Shown in pieces: positions 46,293 through 55,298 of a stretch of 64,000 nucleotides of DNA. The position numbers were made by a program, and so were the translations under genes. The number at the start of each line of letters is the position of its first letter. Within the stretch, counting starts at the first letter, position 1. The DNA is from Chakrabartia godavariana (GTDB lineage Bacteria > Pseudomonadota > Alphaproteobacteria > Sphingomonadales > Sphingomonadaceae): positions 372,001 to 436,000 of the forward strand of contig RKSN01000002.1 in NCBI GenBank assembly GCA_005518185.1, read 5' to 3'. The notes beneath the pieces were generated by a model that was not told the origin of the DNA, did not search any database, and saw only the letters and a program-made list of their open reading frames with translations.

Positions 46293-47273
46293 TCAGGCGG
46301 CGCCTTCGCCCCTGAGCGGGCGGGCGAGCAGTGACGTCACGACGTCACGCACATCGACATTGGCGAGCAGCGCACAGACCGCATCCACAATCGGCATTTC
46401 CACGCCAGCGGCCTTCGCCGCCTGTTGAAGCACGGGCGCCGTGTGCGCGCCTTCGGCAACCGTCTTGCGGTCGGCCAGAAGCGCAGCGGCGCTCTGCCCT
46501 TCGCCCAGCCCTTTGCCGAGCGAGAAATTGCGCGAGCTGGTCGATGAGCAGGTCAGCACCAGGTCGCCCAGCCCCGAAAGCCCGGCCAGCGTCTCCGCCT
46601 TGGCCCCGCGGGCCAGACCGAAGCGCGACATTTCCGCAAAGCCGCGCGCGATGAGGGCGGCCCTTGCGTTCTGGCCCAGCCCGGCCCCGTCAACGACGCC
46701 ACAGGCGATGGCGAGGACGTTCTTGACCGCACCGCCAATTTCCGCGCCGATCACGTCCTGCGAGACATAGGGCCGGAAATGCGGCTTTGCGATGCGCGCG
46801 GCGAGCTGCTGTCCAATGGCGGCATCTTCGCAGGCGAGCGTAATTGCGGTCGGCAGGCCTTGGGCCACCTCATGCGCGAAGGTAGGGCCGGAGAGCACGG
46901 CGATGGCGGCGTCAGGGCAGCATTCTGCGGCGACCTCAGACATCAGTTTCTGCGTCCCGGCCTCAATGCCCTTGGCGCACAGCACAAGCGGTCGGGTTCC
47001 GACCGGCGTGTCGGAGAGGACGGCCCGCACATGCTGGGCGGGGGTCACGACCAGCAGCGCTTCGCACGCGTCGAGATCGCCGAGATCACCGGTCGCCTGG
47101 ATCTGGTCAGACAGCGGCACGCCTTTCAGGAAGCTCGCATTTTCGTGGGTCGCATTGATGGCCGCGACGACTTCAGCCTCGCGCGCCCAGAGCACGACCT
47201 CATCACCACCGACAGCCGCCACCTGTGCCAGCGCCGTTCCCCAGGCCCCGCCGCCGATCACCCCGAGCTTCAT
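46293..47273 (-). CDS. gpsA: Glycerol-3-phosphate dehydrogenase [NAD(P)+]
   Basis: Reduces dihydroxyacetone phosphate to glycerol 3-phosphate for phospholipid synthesis. 326 residues: Rossmann [50 protein letters not shown], catalytic Lys in [17 protein letters not shown], and [21 protein letters not shown] 47273 overlaps the tsaD stop by 4 bases; the frame is open further upstream but inside tsaD. Confidence 0.96.
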   Translation of the reverse strand: MKLGVIGGGAWGTALAQVAAVGGDEVVLWAREAEVVAAINATHENASFLKGVPLSDQIQATGDLGDLDACEALLVVTPAQHVRAVLSDTPVGTRPLVLCAKGIEAGTQKLMSEVAAECCPDAAIAVLSGPTFAHEVAQGLPTAITLACEDAAIGQQLAARIAKPHFRPYVSQDVIGAEIGGAVKNVLAIACGVVDGAGLGQNARAALIARGFAEMSRFGLARGAKAETLAGLSGLGDLVLTCSSTSSRNFSLGKGLGEGQSAAALLADRKTVAEGAHTAPVLQQAAKAAGVEMPIVDAVCALLANVDVRDVVTSLLARPLRGEGAA

Positions 47274-48304
47274 GCCTTGACCCCTGCTCCTCTTACCGTT
47301 TCCGCATCGGGATCGAGCGGCCAACGCGGCCGCGCGACAACATCGAGCGGGTCCGTCAAACCCAGTGCAAAACGTTCAGCGCCAGCCCAGCCGATCATGG
47401 CCGCGTTGTCGGTGCAAAGCCAGAGCGGCGGCGCAAAGAAGGGCAGACCATGGCCGGCCGCCAGCGTTTCGAGCGCGCTGCGAATCGCCTGATTGGCCGC
47501 AACGCCGCCAGCGACGACAAGCGCGGTTGCGCCGTCGGCCCGTTCGATCGCGCGCCTGGTCCGGTCGACGAGGCAATCAACGACCGCCTGCTGGAAACTC
47601 GCTGCAATGTCTTCAGGGGCGTAGAGGCCCGCATCGCGGGCGCGCAGCACGGCGCTTTTAAGGCCCGCAAAGGAGAAATGCGGTTCCGCCGTGCCCACCA
47701 GCGGGCGCGGCAGCGGAACGGCCTTCGGATTGCCACTGCGCGCAGCCGCTTCGACTGCAGGTCCGCCGGGAAAGCCCAGCTTCAACAGCTTGGCCGTCTT
47801 GTCGAAGGCTTCGCCTGCGGCGTCGTCAATCGTTGTCGCAAGGCGGCGATAGCGGCCGACCCCTTCCACGAACAGCAACTGGCAATGCCCGCCTGAGACG
47901 AGGAGGAGAAGATAAGGGAATTGCAGCGCGGGATCGGCGAGCCGCGGGCTCAGCGCGTGCCCTTCCAGATGATTGACCGCGATGAGCGGCTTGCCGACCG
48001 CGTGAGCAAGCGCCTTGCCCGTGACGAGCCCCACCATGACGCCGCCGATCAGCCCCGGCCCCGCCGTTGCCGCAATCGCATCCACCTCTTTCAGGGCGAC
48101 GCCCGCCTCTTCAAGCGCCTGTTCGATGAGCAACGCCAGAACGTCCACATGCGCGCGCGCTGCGATCTCAGGCACGACTCCGCCAAAAGGCCGGTGCGCG
48201 GCTTCCTGCGTCGCCAGCTTGTGCGCCAGAACCGCCCGGTCGCTCGTCACGAGCGCAGCCGCCGTTTCGTCACAGCTCGATTCAAGGCCAAGGATGAGTG
48301 CCAT
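47270..48304 (-). CDS. tsaD: tRNA N6-adenosine threonylcarbamoyltransferase
   Basis: Transfers the threonylcarbamoyl group to A37 of ANN-decoding tRNAs. 344 residues, ASKHA fold: [27 protein letters not shown], metal-binding histidines in [25 protein letters not shown], and [16 protein letters not shown]. Coupled to gpsA. Divergent from hemC with only about 44 bases between start codons, so the two promoters must overlap. Confidence 0.97.
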   Translation of the reverse strand: MALILGLESSCDETAAALVTSDRAVLAHKLATQEAAHRPFGGVVPEIAARAHVDVLALLIEQALEEAGVALKEVDAIAATAGPGLIGGVMVGLVTGKALAHAVGKPLIAVNHLEGHALSPRLADPALQFPYLLLLVSGGHCQLLFVEGVGRYRRLATTIDDAAGEAFDKTAKLLKLGFPGGPAVEAAARSGNPKAVPLPRPLVGTAEPHFSFAGLKSAVLRARDAGLYAPEDIAASFQQAVVDCLVDRTRRAIERADGATALVVAGGVAANQAIRSALETLAAGHGLPFFAPPLWLCTDNAAMIGWAGAERFALGLTDPLDVVARPRWPLDPDAETVRGAGVKA

Positions 48305-48348
48305 CGGCCTTCCCTCTAGCCGCGCACGCCGCTAGCACAAGCGCCGCC

Positions 48349-49245
48349 ATGACAGACCAGCCCTTGAAACTCGGCACACGCGCCTCTCCCCTTGCCCTCG
48401 CCCAGGCCCATATGGTGCGGGATGCCCTGCTCTCCGCCCATGGATGGGACGAGTCGCGCGTCGAAATTGCTGCCATGACGGCGAGCGGTGACCGCATATT
48501 GGACCGGCCGCTGGCCGAAGTCGGCGGCAAGGCCCTGTGGACGAAGGAACTGGACCGCGCGCTGTTTGAAGGCGAGATCGACTTTGCTGTCCATTCGATG
48601 AAGGACGTGGAAACCCTGCGCCCGGCCGAATTGGCGATAGTCGCCATGCTGCCGCGTGCGGATGTGCGTGATCGCCTGATCGGCGCGCCCAGCATCGCCG
48701 CTCTGCCGCAGGGCGCCCGCGTCGGGACGAGTTCTCCCCGGCGGGCCGCGCAGTTGCTCCGTCACCGCCCCGATCTGAATATCGTGCTGTTTCGCGGCAA
48801 TGTCGCCACGCGCCTCGCCAAGCTCGCAGCCGGGGAAGCTGATGCGACCCTGCTCGCAGCCGCCGGGCTCGACCGGCTTGGCCAATCCGATGTGGGCGTG
48901 GCGGTCTCTGAAGACGACATGCTCCCTGCCCCGGCGCAGGGCGCGATCGGCATTGAAACCCATGCCGCAAATGCCCGTGTGCAGGCGCTGCTCGCCCCGA
49001 TCAACGACGCGGCGACCTTTGCCTGCGTCATGGCCGAACGCGCCTTCCTCGCGACACTGACAGCCGACTGCCATTCTCCGGTCGCAGCGCAGGCGCGACT
49101 GGTTGACGGCCAACTGCACATCCGTGGCGAAATCCTCTCACCCGACGGCGCGCTGTGCGAGGCCGGGGACGCCGGTGATCCGGTCGCACTTGCGCAAGCG
49201 CTGCTTGACCGGGCACCCCCGACCCTTCGGGCGCTCTTCGGATGA
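48349..49245 (+). CDS. hemC: Hydroxymethylbilane synthase
   Basis: Polymerises four porphobilinogens in haem synthesis. 298 residues: KLGTRASPLALAQA, HSMKDVET, GTSSPRRAAQLL with the conserved arginines, LPAPAQGAIGIE. The dipyrromethane cofactor Cys is probably C241 in LTADCHSPVAAQ, where the usual pattern is GGCxxP. ATG 48349 begins the conserved N-terminus. hemD overlaps its stop (ATGA). Confidence 0.96.
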   Translation: MTDQPLKLGTRASPLALAQAHMVRDALLSAHGWDESRVEIAAMTASGDRILDRPLAEVGGKALWTKELDRALFEGEIDFAVHSMKDVETLRPAELAIVAMLPRADVRDRLIGAPSIAALPQGARVGTSSPRRAAQLLRHRPDLNIVLFRGNVATRLAKLAAGEADATLLAAAGLDRLGQSDVGVAVSEDDMLPAPAQGAIGIETHAANARVQALLAPINDAATFACVMAERAFLATLTADCHSPVAAQARLVDGQLHIRGEILSPDGALCEAGDAGDPVALAQALLDRAPPTLRALFG

Positions 49246-49931
49246 AGCCCCTGCTGATCCTGCGACCGGAGCCGGGGGCGGCAGAAGCCGCCGCGCAGGC
49301 CCGGGCGCAGGGTCTCCAGCCTCAGGTCTTTCCGCTGTTCGAAGGCCGGTCGGTCGACTGGGGGATTGATTGCCAAATACCCTATGACGCAATCTTCATA
49401 ACAAGCGCGAATGCATTGAATTACGGCAATATTATTCTTTCAAATTTGCCGAGCTGTCCGGTCTTTGCAGTCGGCGCCGCAACGGCAGCGGCCGCCCGCG
49501 CGGCGGGCTTTACGGACGTCTATGCAGGAGACAAGGATGCCGCTGCGCTAGCGGATCTCGCCGCGAGCTTGGGGCACCGCCATCTGCTCTGGCTGGCGGG
49601 GCGTGCGCATCTGCCGCTCTCCCACCCCGATCTCACATTTGATGTGAAGATCGCCTATGACATGGTTGAAACGCCGCCATCAGCCAGCTTTCTTGAAGCG
49701 GTCCGTCTGCCTTGCGTGGCACTCATCCATTCGCCCAATGCCGCGCGTCGCTTCGCAGCCCTTGTGCCCGACCGCGCGCGCATTGATCTTGTCGCTATCA
49801 GCGAGAAGGCCGCGATGGCCGCTGGGCCGGGCTGGGCGACCACCTGCTGGCCCGAACGGCCATCCACCGAAGCCATGCTGCATCTGGCCGCCCCCTTGTG
49901 CCGCCGGGACGAAACGGGCACATCGGCCTGA
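49242..49931 (+). CDS. hemD: Uroporphyrinogen-III synthase
   Basis: Closes and rearranges hydroxymethylbilane to uroporphyrinogen III. 229 residues with the low-similarity HemD pattern: LLILRPEPGAAEAA at the N-terminus, DAIFITSANAL in the first lobe and VALIHSPNAARRFAAL in the second. Assignment leans on the tight overlap with hemC (4 bases) and with the following mitofilin-like gene (1 base). Confidence 0.9.
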   Translation: MKPLLILRPEPGAAEAAAQARAQGLQPQVFPLFEGRSVDWGIDCQIPYDAIFITSANALNYGNIILSNLPSCPVFAVGAATAAAARAAGFTDVYAGDKDAAALADLAASLGHRHLLWLAGRAHLPLSHPDLTFDVKIAYDMVETPPSASFLEAVRLPCVALIHSPNAARRFAALVPDRARIDLVAISEKAAMAAGPGWATTCWPERPSTEAMLHLAAPLCRRDETGTSA

Positions 49932-50737
49932 TGGAAGAGAACCTCTCCCCCTCGCCGCCCGCGCGGTCGAGTTCGGTCAAAGGGCTCGTCATCTTTGCCC
50001 TTGTCTGCTTTGTGATTGGCATTGCGGCGATGGGCTGGCTGGTGGCCGCATGGACGCCGGCCCGCAATTTGTTGTTCGGCGCGCCGCAGGCCCACCCGTC
50101 CCGGTCGGCGCCTCTCCCGCCCGGTGCGCTTGAGGCGCCCGCCCCACCACAGGCCGATGCAGAGGCGTCGCCCGAAGCGCACATGGCCAAAATCGAGGAG
50201 AAGCTGGCCCAGATCGACCAGCAGGCCGACAGCGCGTCCAACGATGCTGCGCGCGCCGAACGGATGATGATCGCTTTTGCTGCACGGCGGGCGATCGAAC
50301 GCGGGGCAGCGCTCGGCTATCTGGAAGGGGCGCTGATGCGCCAGTTCGGCGGCAGCGACGCCAATGCCGTTTCCGTGGTCATCAAGGGCGCCCGCGCGCC
50401 GGTGACGCTGGATCAGTTGGAGGAATCGCTCGATGCCGCGCGGCCTGCCCTCAGTTCCGGCGGCCTGAATGCGAGTTGGCTGTCGCGTATCTGGGAGGAT
50501 CTCGGCAATGTGGCGGTCATCCGCAAGGCCGGTGAGAAGCGTTTCACGCCCGATCAGCGGTTTGAGCGCGCGCGCCGTGCGCTGGAGCGCGACCGTGTCG
50601 AACTTGCCATCCGCGAAGTGGAGGCCATGCCCGGTAAGGATGCGGCGCGCGACTGGCTCGTCCGCGCACAGCGATATGTTCAGGTGCGCAAGGCGCTGGA
50701 CCGGCTGGAAGCCATCACGCTCGCCCCAACCGCCTGA
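49931..50737 (+). CDS. Mitofilin-like/HemX-like membrane protein
   Basis: 268 residues: short cytoplasmic start, one membrane helix (GLVIFALVCFVIGIAAMGWLVAAW), a proline/alanine-rich linker, a coiled coil (MAKIEEKLAQIDQQADSASNDAARAERMM), and a helical C-terminal domain (RFERARRALERDRVELAIREVEAMPGKDAARDWL) like the bacterial mitofilin (Mic60) homologues encoded after hemD in alphaproteobacteria. Likely role: envelope membrane shaping or contact sites; inferred from family and place. Start overlaps hemD stop (TGATG). Confidence 0.8.
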   Translation: MEENLSPSPPARSSSVKGLVIFALVCFVIGIAAMGWLVAAWTPARNLLFGAPQAHPSRSAPLPPGALEAPAPPQADAEASPEAHMAKIEEKLAQIDQQADSASNDAARAERMMIAFAARRAIERGAALGYLEGALMRQFGGSDANAVSVVIKGARAPVTLDQLEESLDAARPALSSGGLNASWLSRIWEDLGNVAVIRKAGEKRFTPDQRFERARRALERDRVELAIREVEAMPGKDAARDWLVRAQRYVQVRKALDRLEAITLAPTA

Positions 50738-50743
50738 TCCACC

Positions 50744-51361
50744 TCAGATCGTTTCCGTATTGTAGTGATGCCACGCCATGATGGCGGCCGCCCCCCGGTG
50801 CGGCCGCCAATCCTCGGCAATCTGGCGTACCAGCTTCTCGCTTGGCCGTTCGGGCAACCCCAATATGCGGCCTATCTCGATCTGCACGGCCAGGTCGCCC
50901 GCCGGCCAGATGTCGGGGCGCCCTTCGGCGAACAGGAGGTAGATTTCGGCGGACCAGCGCCCGATGCCCTTCACGCGCGTCATCAGCGCGATCGCCTCTT
51001 CATCATCTTCGGGCAGATTGTGGAGGTCCAGCTCGCCGTCCTCGACCAGCCGGGCGAGGCTCAACGCATAGCCCTGCTTCTGGCGCGACAGGCCAAAGCT
51101 GCGCAGCGTCTCCTCATTCGAGGCAAGGATCGTCGTAGGCCGGGTCAGGTCGCCCAGACCCGCCTCCAGCTTGTTCCAGATCGACGCCGCCGCCTTGACG
51201 CTGACCTGCTGGCCGATGATCGTGCGCAGCAGCGTTTCATAGCCGCGATTGCGGATGCGGGGTTCAGGATAGCCGACCCGGCCGACGGCATCGGCGAACC
51301 GGGGTTCCCGCGCGATCAGGGCGTCGATGGAGGCCGTCAGCTGCTCCGCACTCAATCCCAT
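50744..51361 (-). CDS. DNA-3-methyladenine glycosylase II (AlkA-like)
   Basis: Base-excision repair of alkylated bases; 205 residues. HhH-GPD fold: YETLLRTIIGQQVSVKAAASIW, the helix-hairpin-helix VKGIGRWSAEIYLLF and the catalytic Asp in IWPAGDLAVQIEIGRIL. No N-terminal AdaA-type or TBP-like extension, so it is the short form common in alphaproteobacteria. It converges on the mitofilin-like gene, 6 bases away. Confidence 0.92.
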   Translation of the reverse strand: MGLSAEQLTASIDALIAREPRFADAVGRVGYPEPRIRNRGYETLLRTIIGQQVSVKAAASIWNKLEAGLGDLTRPTTILASNEETLRSFGLSRQKQGYALSLARLVEDGELDLHNLPEDDEEAIALMTRVKGIGRWSAEIYLLFAEGRPDIWPAGDLAVQIEIGRILGLPERPSEKLVRQIAEDWRPHRGAAAIMAWHHYNTETI

Positions 51362-51441
51362 CGCACTCGTCCCTTGATATGTCGCATTGGCAAGGCTAGC
51401 GACGCTGGCGAACCAAGGTCACGGGATCAAGAGGAAAGCAC

Positions 51442-51759
51442 ATGGCAAAGCTGGTAGTTGTTACGCGCGACGGCACCGAAAAGGAAATCGAAGGCCAGGA
51501 CGGCCTGTCGGTCATGGAAATCATCCGTGACGCCGGTTTTGACGAACTGCTCGCTCTGTGCGGCGGCTGCTGCTCCTGCGCGACCTGTCACGTCCATGTC
51601 GATTCGGCCTTTGCCGACAAGGTCGACCCGATGAGCGAAGACGAAAACGACCTGCTCGACAGCTCGTCGCACCGCAACGAGACGTCGCGCCTGTCGTGCC
51701 AGATCCACTTCAAGGCCGCACTTGATGGCCTGAAGGTCACGATCGCACAGGAAGACTGA
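51442..51759 (+). CDS. 2Fe-2S ferredoxin, adrenodoxin-type
   Basis: A 105-residue electron carrier, probably serving iron-sulfur assembly or a cytochrome P450. Cluster ligands are in [16 protein letters not shown] plus the distal SRLSCQIHF. Two adjacent Cys occur where the family usually has one (GG-C/S-C), so the third ligand could be either. No neighbouring P450 or isc gene. A strong terminator follows. Confidence 0.93.
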   Translation: MAKLVVVTRDGTEKEIEGQDGLSVMEIIRDAGFDELLALCGGCCSCATCHVHVDSAFADKVDPMSEDENDLLDSSSHRNETSRLSCQIHFKAALDGLKVTIAQED

Positions 51760-51786
51760 TCCCGGCATCACGGCCGACCGATGAGA

Positions 51787-51811
51787 AGCCCCGGCCGTGC
51801 CGGGGCTTTTT
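51787..51811 (+). terminator. Rho-independent terminator after ferredoxin
   Basis: AGCCCCGGC (51787-51795) pairs with GCCGGGGCT (51799-51807) around a CGT loop, followed by five T. It lies between converging genes, abutting the end of the lipoprotein gene. Confidence 0.9.
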
Positions 51812-52728
51812 CATTTGATCCTGATGAGCACTTCGGGAAGGCGGTCGGTCATCGGGTTCACATCCCAGACGACCTTCTTGCCCTTCGGGTCCGCAGACGG
51901 CCCGTCCTCGCTGTTATTGCTGAGGATCTCACCATTGGTGGTGACCGTGAACAGCCCCTGCGTCCGGGCCGCTTCCGGCATATCTCTTGCGGCAGACGCA
52001 TCTCCCAGCATCTTGGCGCGGGTGGCCATTGCCTTCATTCCGCCCCCAATCAACGACGGGGCCGTTACCATCACTGCGCCATCGGCACGCTTCCGGATCA
52101 TGATGAACGGGAAGATCATGTCCATCTTGGGAAAGATGGGGAAGATGAAATCATGCGTGAGCTTGCCGGTATAACGATAGTCGACGTCGAACGTGCCCTT
52201 CCCTCTGTAGGTCACGGACTTCCAGCCTTCATATTTCATGAGCGCTGCGGCGAACTTCTCATTGGCCTCATCTCCGCTGCCCGAAAAGCCGAAGAGCTGG
52301 GCCATCTCGTCCGACTCCTTTTCTTTCTTGGCAGCGGCGGCGGCCTTTTCGGTCTCATATTTTGCGCGCACGTCCGCGATCTGGCGCGCTGAACACGCAA
52401 TTTCCAGCGCATCGGCGTCGCGCCTGTCCGAGGGGTCTTCGGCATCCTTGATCGCCGCCTCGCGCGACTCCTTGGACGAAAACTCGTCAACATCGGTCCG
52501 GCCGCTGGCGTAGCAGATGGCAAAGGCATCATCCCACGGCTTGGGCTTGGGCTTTAGGCCCATGATGTCGTCGGGCATCTGGAAGATGATTTCGCCCTTA
52601 TAGGCGACGCTGAAGTCCCCCGCCTTGCGGATGTCGACATTGGCGCCGAACTTGCCGGGAACGAGGAAGCAGCCCGACAGAGCGAGCGATGCCACTGACA
52701 TCGCCGCCAGTCGGACGAGCACCTTCAT
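51811..52728 (-). CDS. Hypothetical lipoprotein
   Basis: 305 residues. Signal MKVLVRLAAMSVASLALSGCFL with a classical lipobox (LSGC). The mature part has FSVAYKGEIIFQMPDDIMGLK, an Ala/Lys/Glu coiled coil (ADVRAKYETEKAAAAAKKEKESDEM) and a beta-rich end (TGKLTHDFIFPIFPKMDMIFPFIMIRKRADGAVMVTAP). Not assigned to a named family. The start overlaps the rlmB stop (ATGA). Confidence 0.75.
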   Translation of the reverse strand: MKVLVRLAAMSVASLALSGCFLVPGKFGANVDIRKAGDFSVAYKGEIIFQMPDDIMGLKPKPKPWDDAFAICYASGRTDVDEFSSKESREAAIKDAEDPSDRRDADALEIACSARQIADVRAKYETEKAAAAAKKEKESDEMAQLFGFSGSGDEANEKFAAALMKYEGWKSVTYRGKGTFDVDYRYTGKLTHDFIFPIFPKMDMIFPFIMIRKRADGAVMVTAPSLIGGGMKAMATRAKMLGDASAARDMPEAARTQGLFTVTTNGEILSNNSEDGPSADPKGKKVVWDVNPMTDRLPEVLIRIK

Positions 52729-53477
52729 TTGCCGGACCTGCCGGTCGCGGCGGCGTAGAGCGCGATGGCGGCCGCGTTGGAGACGTTCAGGCTTTCCGCC
52801 TTCGGGCTGATCGGCAATTTGGCCAGTTCGTCGCAATGCGCCTCGGTGTTCTGGCGCATCCCCTCACCTTCTGCGCCAAGAACGAGCGCGACCTTGGCAT
52901 CGCCGATGGCGTCACCCAGCAGGCGCTTGGCATGGCCCGTCAGGCCGATCCGCCAATATCCTGCCTCGCCAATCTCATCGAGCGCGCGGGCCAGGTTCAC
53001 GACCCGGACCCAGGGCACAACTTCCAGCGCACCCGAGGCGGCCTTCGCAAGCGAACCGGATTCAGGCGGCGCGTGGCGGTCCTGCGTGACGATGCCCAGA
53101 GCATCGAATGCCGCAGCCGAACGCAGGATTGCCCCCACATTGTGCGGGTCAGTCACCTGATCGAGAACCAGAAGCGGGCGCGTATCCCGCGCGCCATCGG
53201 CCAGCAGATCGCCGAGCCAGACGTCCTCCAGAGGATCGACATCAAGGACAAGGCCCTGATGCGGCGCATCATGAGGCACCATGCGGCCAAGGTCCGCCAC
53301 ATCGGCAAAGGCCACCGTCAGACCGTCAGGAATGACGATCAGCGATGCGGCCTCACGCGTTGCCCACAGCTTGCGGCAGACCCGGTTGGGATTGTCGAGC
53401 GCCGCATAGACGGCGTGCTTGCCCCAAAAGCGTGGACGATTGGACGGCGGTTTAGATGGACGGTGACCCCTGCGCAT
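52725..53477 (-). CDS. rlmB: TrmH family RNA 2'-O-ribose methyltransferase (RlmB-like)
   Basis: Modifies 23S rRNA ribose (G2251 in Escherichia coli). 250 residues: N-terminal substrate-binding domain (WGKHAVYAALDNPNRVCRKLWATR) and the SPOUT knot with LDQVTDPHNVGAILRSAAAF, LVLGAEGEGMRQN and LPISPKAESLNVSNAAAIALY. ATG 53477 chosen as it begins the basic tail before the conserved domain. The exact nucleotide target is inferred. Confidence 0.9.
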   Translation of the reverse strand: MRRGHRPSKPPSNRPRFWGKHAVYAALDNPNRVCRKLWATREAASLIVIPDGLTVAFADVADLGRMVPHDAPHQGLVLDVDPLEDVWLGDLLADGARDTRPLLVLDQVTDPHNVGAILRSAAAFDALGIVTQDRHAPPESGSLAKAASGALEVVPWVRVVNLARALDEIGEAGYWRIGLTGHAKRLLGDAIGDAKVALVLGAEGEGMRQNTEAHCDELAKLPISPKAESLNVSNAAAIALYAAATGRSGK

Positions 53478-53539
53478 GGCGCGCTTTTCGCGGATCGGAG
53501 GCCATTTGGCTAGGGGCAGAATGCCATTTATCCACGCAT

Positions 53540-53619
53540 GTCGCCCCGGCACAGGCCGGGGCCGCTGGGAGGAGACGGCACTTTCCACTACAAACGGCCC
53601 CGGCCTGAGCCGGGGCGAC
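53540..53619. repeat. REPIN-like inverted repeat, GTCGCCCCGGC type
   Basis: A 25-base arm at 53540-53564 is mirrored at 53595-53619 with one difference (GTCGCCCCGGC-A/T-CAGG core). The 30-base centre has no ORF. It lies between rlmB and the acyl-CoA dehydrogenase. The outer end matches that of the 15042 element. Confidence 0.75.
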
Positions 53620-53627
53620 GTCGGTCC

Positions 53628-54782
53628 TTACAGCTTGCGCCCGATCAGTTCCTTCATGATTTCGCTCGTGCCGCCGAAGATGCGGGTGACGCGCGCGCCG
53701 CGGAACTGCTTGGCAATCGGATATTCGTTCATGAAGCCCGCACCACCATGCAGCTGGAGGCACTTGTCGACGATTTCGCCCTGCAGCTCGGTGTGCCACA
53801 GCTTGGCCGCCGACGCCTCTTCCGGGGTCAGCTCCTTCTTCATGTGACGCGCCAGCGCCCAGTCAATGTGCGCCCAGCCGACCTGCAGCTTGGTCTTCAG
53901 GTCCGCCAGCACGAAACGCGTGTTCTGGAAATCAAGGATCGGCTTGCCGAACGCCTTGCGTTCCCGCACGAATTCGACCGTCTGGTCAAAGCTGCGCTGC
54001 GCCGCCGTCTGCGCGCCGATCGCGATCGACAGCCGCTCCTGCGGCAGTTCGGTCATCAGATAGATGAAGCCCATCCCCTCGGCGCCGAGGCAGTTGGTGA
54101 TCGGCACGCGCACGTCTTCGAAGAAGAGTTCCGACGTATCGGCAGCGTCGAGGCCGATCTTGTCGAGATTGCGGCCACGCTTGAAGCCTTCGCGGTCGGC
54201 TTCGACGAGGACGATCGACACGCCCTTATAGGCTGGGTCCGCATTGGGATCGGTCTTGCAGCAGACGAGGATCAGGTCCGCATTCTGGCCGTTGGTGATG
54301 TAAGTCTTGGCGCCATTGATGACATAGTGATTGCCATCCTTCTTCGCCGTGGTCCGCATGCCCTGAAGGTCGGATCCCGTGCCCGGCTCGGTCATCGCGA
54401 TGGCGGTGACGACTTCGCCCGACACCATCTTGGGCAGCCACTGCTGCTTCTGTTCTTCAGAGCCGTACTGGATGATGTAGTTGGCAACGATGTCGGTCTG
54501 GAGCGAGAAGCCGGTCGCGACGTCGGTATTGTAACCGAACTCTTCATTGATGATCGCGTTATAGCCGAAATCGAGACCAAGCCCGCCATATTCTTCCGGA
54601 ACCGTGGGGCAAAGCAGGCCAAGTTCACCGGCCTTGGGCCACACGTCCTTGGGCACCAGCCCTTCGGCATCCCATTTGTCGGCATTCGGCTCGATTTCCT
54701 TCGCCACGAACTGGCGAACCGTCGAGCGGAAGGCTTCGTGATCTTCGGTGTAGCAAGTGCGGTGCAGCGCATCGAGCGTCAT
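53628..54782 (-). CDS. Acyl-CoA dehydrogenase (long-chain/IVD-like)
   Basis: 384 residues, FAD-dependent: ITAIAMTEPGTGSDLQG reads here as VTAIAMTEPGTGSDLQGMRT, HYVINGAKTYITNGQNAD, and at the C-terminus LHGGAGFMNEYPIAKQFRGARVTRIFGGTSEIMKELIGRKL with the catalytic region. ATG 54782 has AAGGA at good spacing. It follows a MarR gene on the same strand by 55 bases and may be regulated by it. Confidence 0.9.
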   Translation of the reverse strand: MTLDALHRTCYTEDHEAFRSTVRQFVAKEIEPNADKWDAEGLVPKDVWPKAGELGLLCPTVPEEYGGLGLDFGYNAIINEEFGYNTDVATGFSLQTDIVANYIIQYGSEEQKQQWLPKMVSGEVVTAIAMTEPGTGSDLQGMRTTAKKDGNHYVINGAKTYITNGQNADLILVCCKTDPNADPAYKGVSIVLVEADREGFKRGRNLDKIGLDAADTSELFFEDVRVPITNCLGAEGMGFIYLMTELPQERLSIAIGAQTAAQRSFDQTVEFVRERKAFGKPILDFQNTRFVLADLKTKLQVGWAHIDWALARHMKKELTPEEASAAKLWHTELQGEIVDKCLQLHGGAGFMNEYPIAKQFRGARVTRIFGGTSEIMKELIGRKL

Positions 54783-54837
54783 GGGACATCCTTTCCTGGG
54801 GTTGTGGTCCATTGGAATCCCCAAGTTGACGCTTACG

Positions 54838-55275
54838 TCAAGGGGAATTTGCGGCCTCTTCGATGCGCACTAGCAAGGTTACCAGTTTTTCCCGCTCGTC
54901 TGCGCTCCACCCCGCCAAAAGCTCCGCTTCCAGCGCCTTGGCGGCGGGGGCGACCTGTTCGTACAGACCGCGCCCCTCGGACGTCAGATGCAGGTAATGC
55001 GACCGGCCGTCCTCTGGGTTCCTGTCCTGCGCAATCAGGCCGCGCCGGAGAAGGGCCCCGGCCGCCCGGCTGACGGTGATCTTGTCAAGCTCACCTGCCT
55101 TGCCGATATCCTGCGGCGTCATGCGGTCCTGTTCGGCCAGAATGGCGATCAGCCGCCATTCGGGGACCTTGAGCCTGAACCGCTTGCGATAGCTTTGCGA
55201 GATGCGCGTGGAGACCGCATTGGCGGCCACCGACAGGCGGTAAGGGACAAACTGGTCGAGCCGGAGCGAAGACAT
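54838..55275 (-). CDS. MarR family transcriptional regulator
   Basis: 145 residues with the winged helix-turn-helix of MarR: WRLIAILAEQDRMTPQDIGKAGELDKITVSRAAGALLRRGLIAQ, then the wing DPEDGRSHYLHLTSEG (here NPEDGRSHYLHLTSEGRGL). These dimers repress genes until a phenolic or acyl-CoA ligand binds. It lies between a C13 peptidase and an acyl-CoA dehydrogenase on the same strand, suggesting control of the latter. Confidence 0.9.
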   Translation of the reverse strand: MSSLRLDQFVPYRLSVAANAVSTRISQSYRKRFRLKVPEWRLIAILAEQDRMTPQDIGKAGELDKITVSRAAGALLRRGLIAQDRNPEDGRSHYLHLTSEGRGLYEQVAPAAKALEAELLAGWSADEREKLVTLLVRIEEAANSP

Positions 55276-55298
55276 GCCCAGCCTCTTACGCGCCTGCC

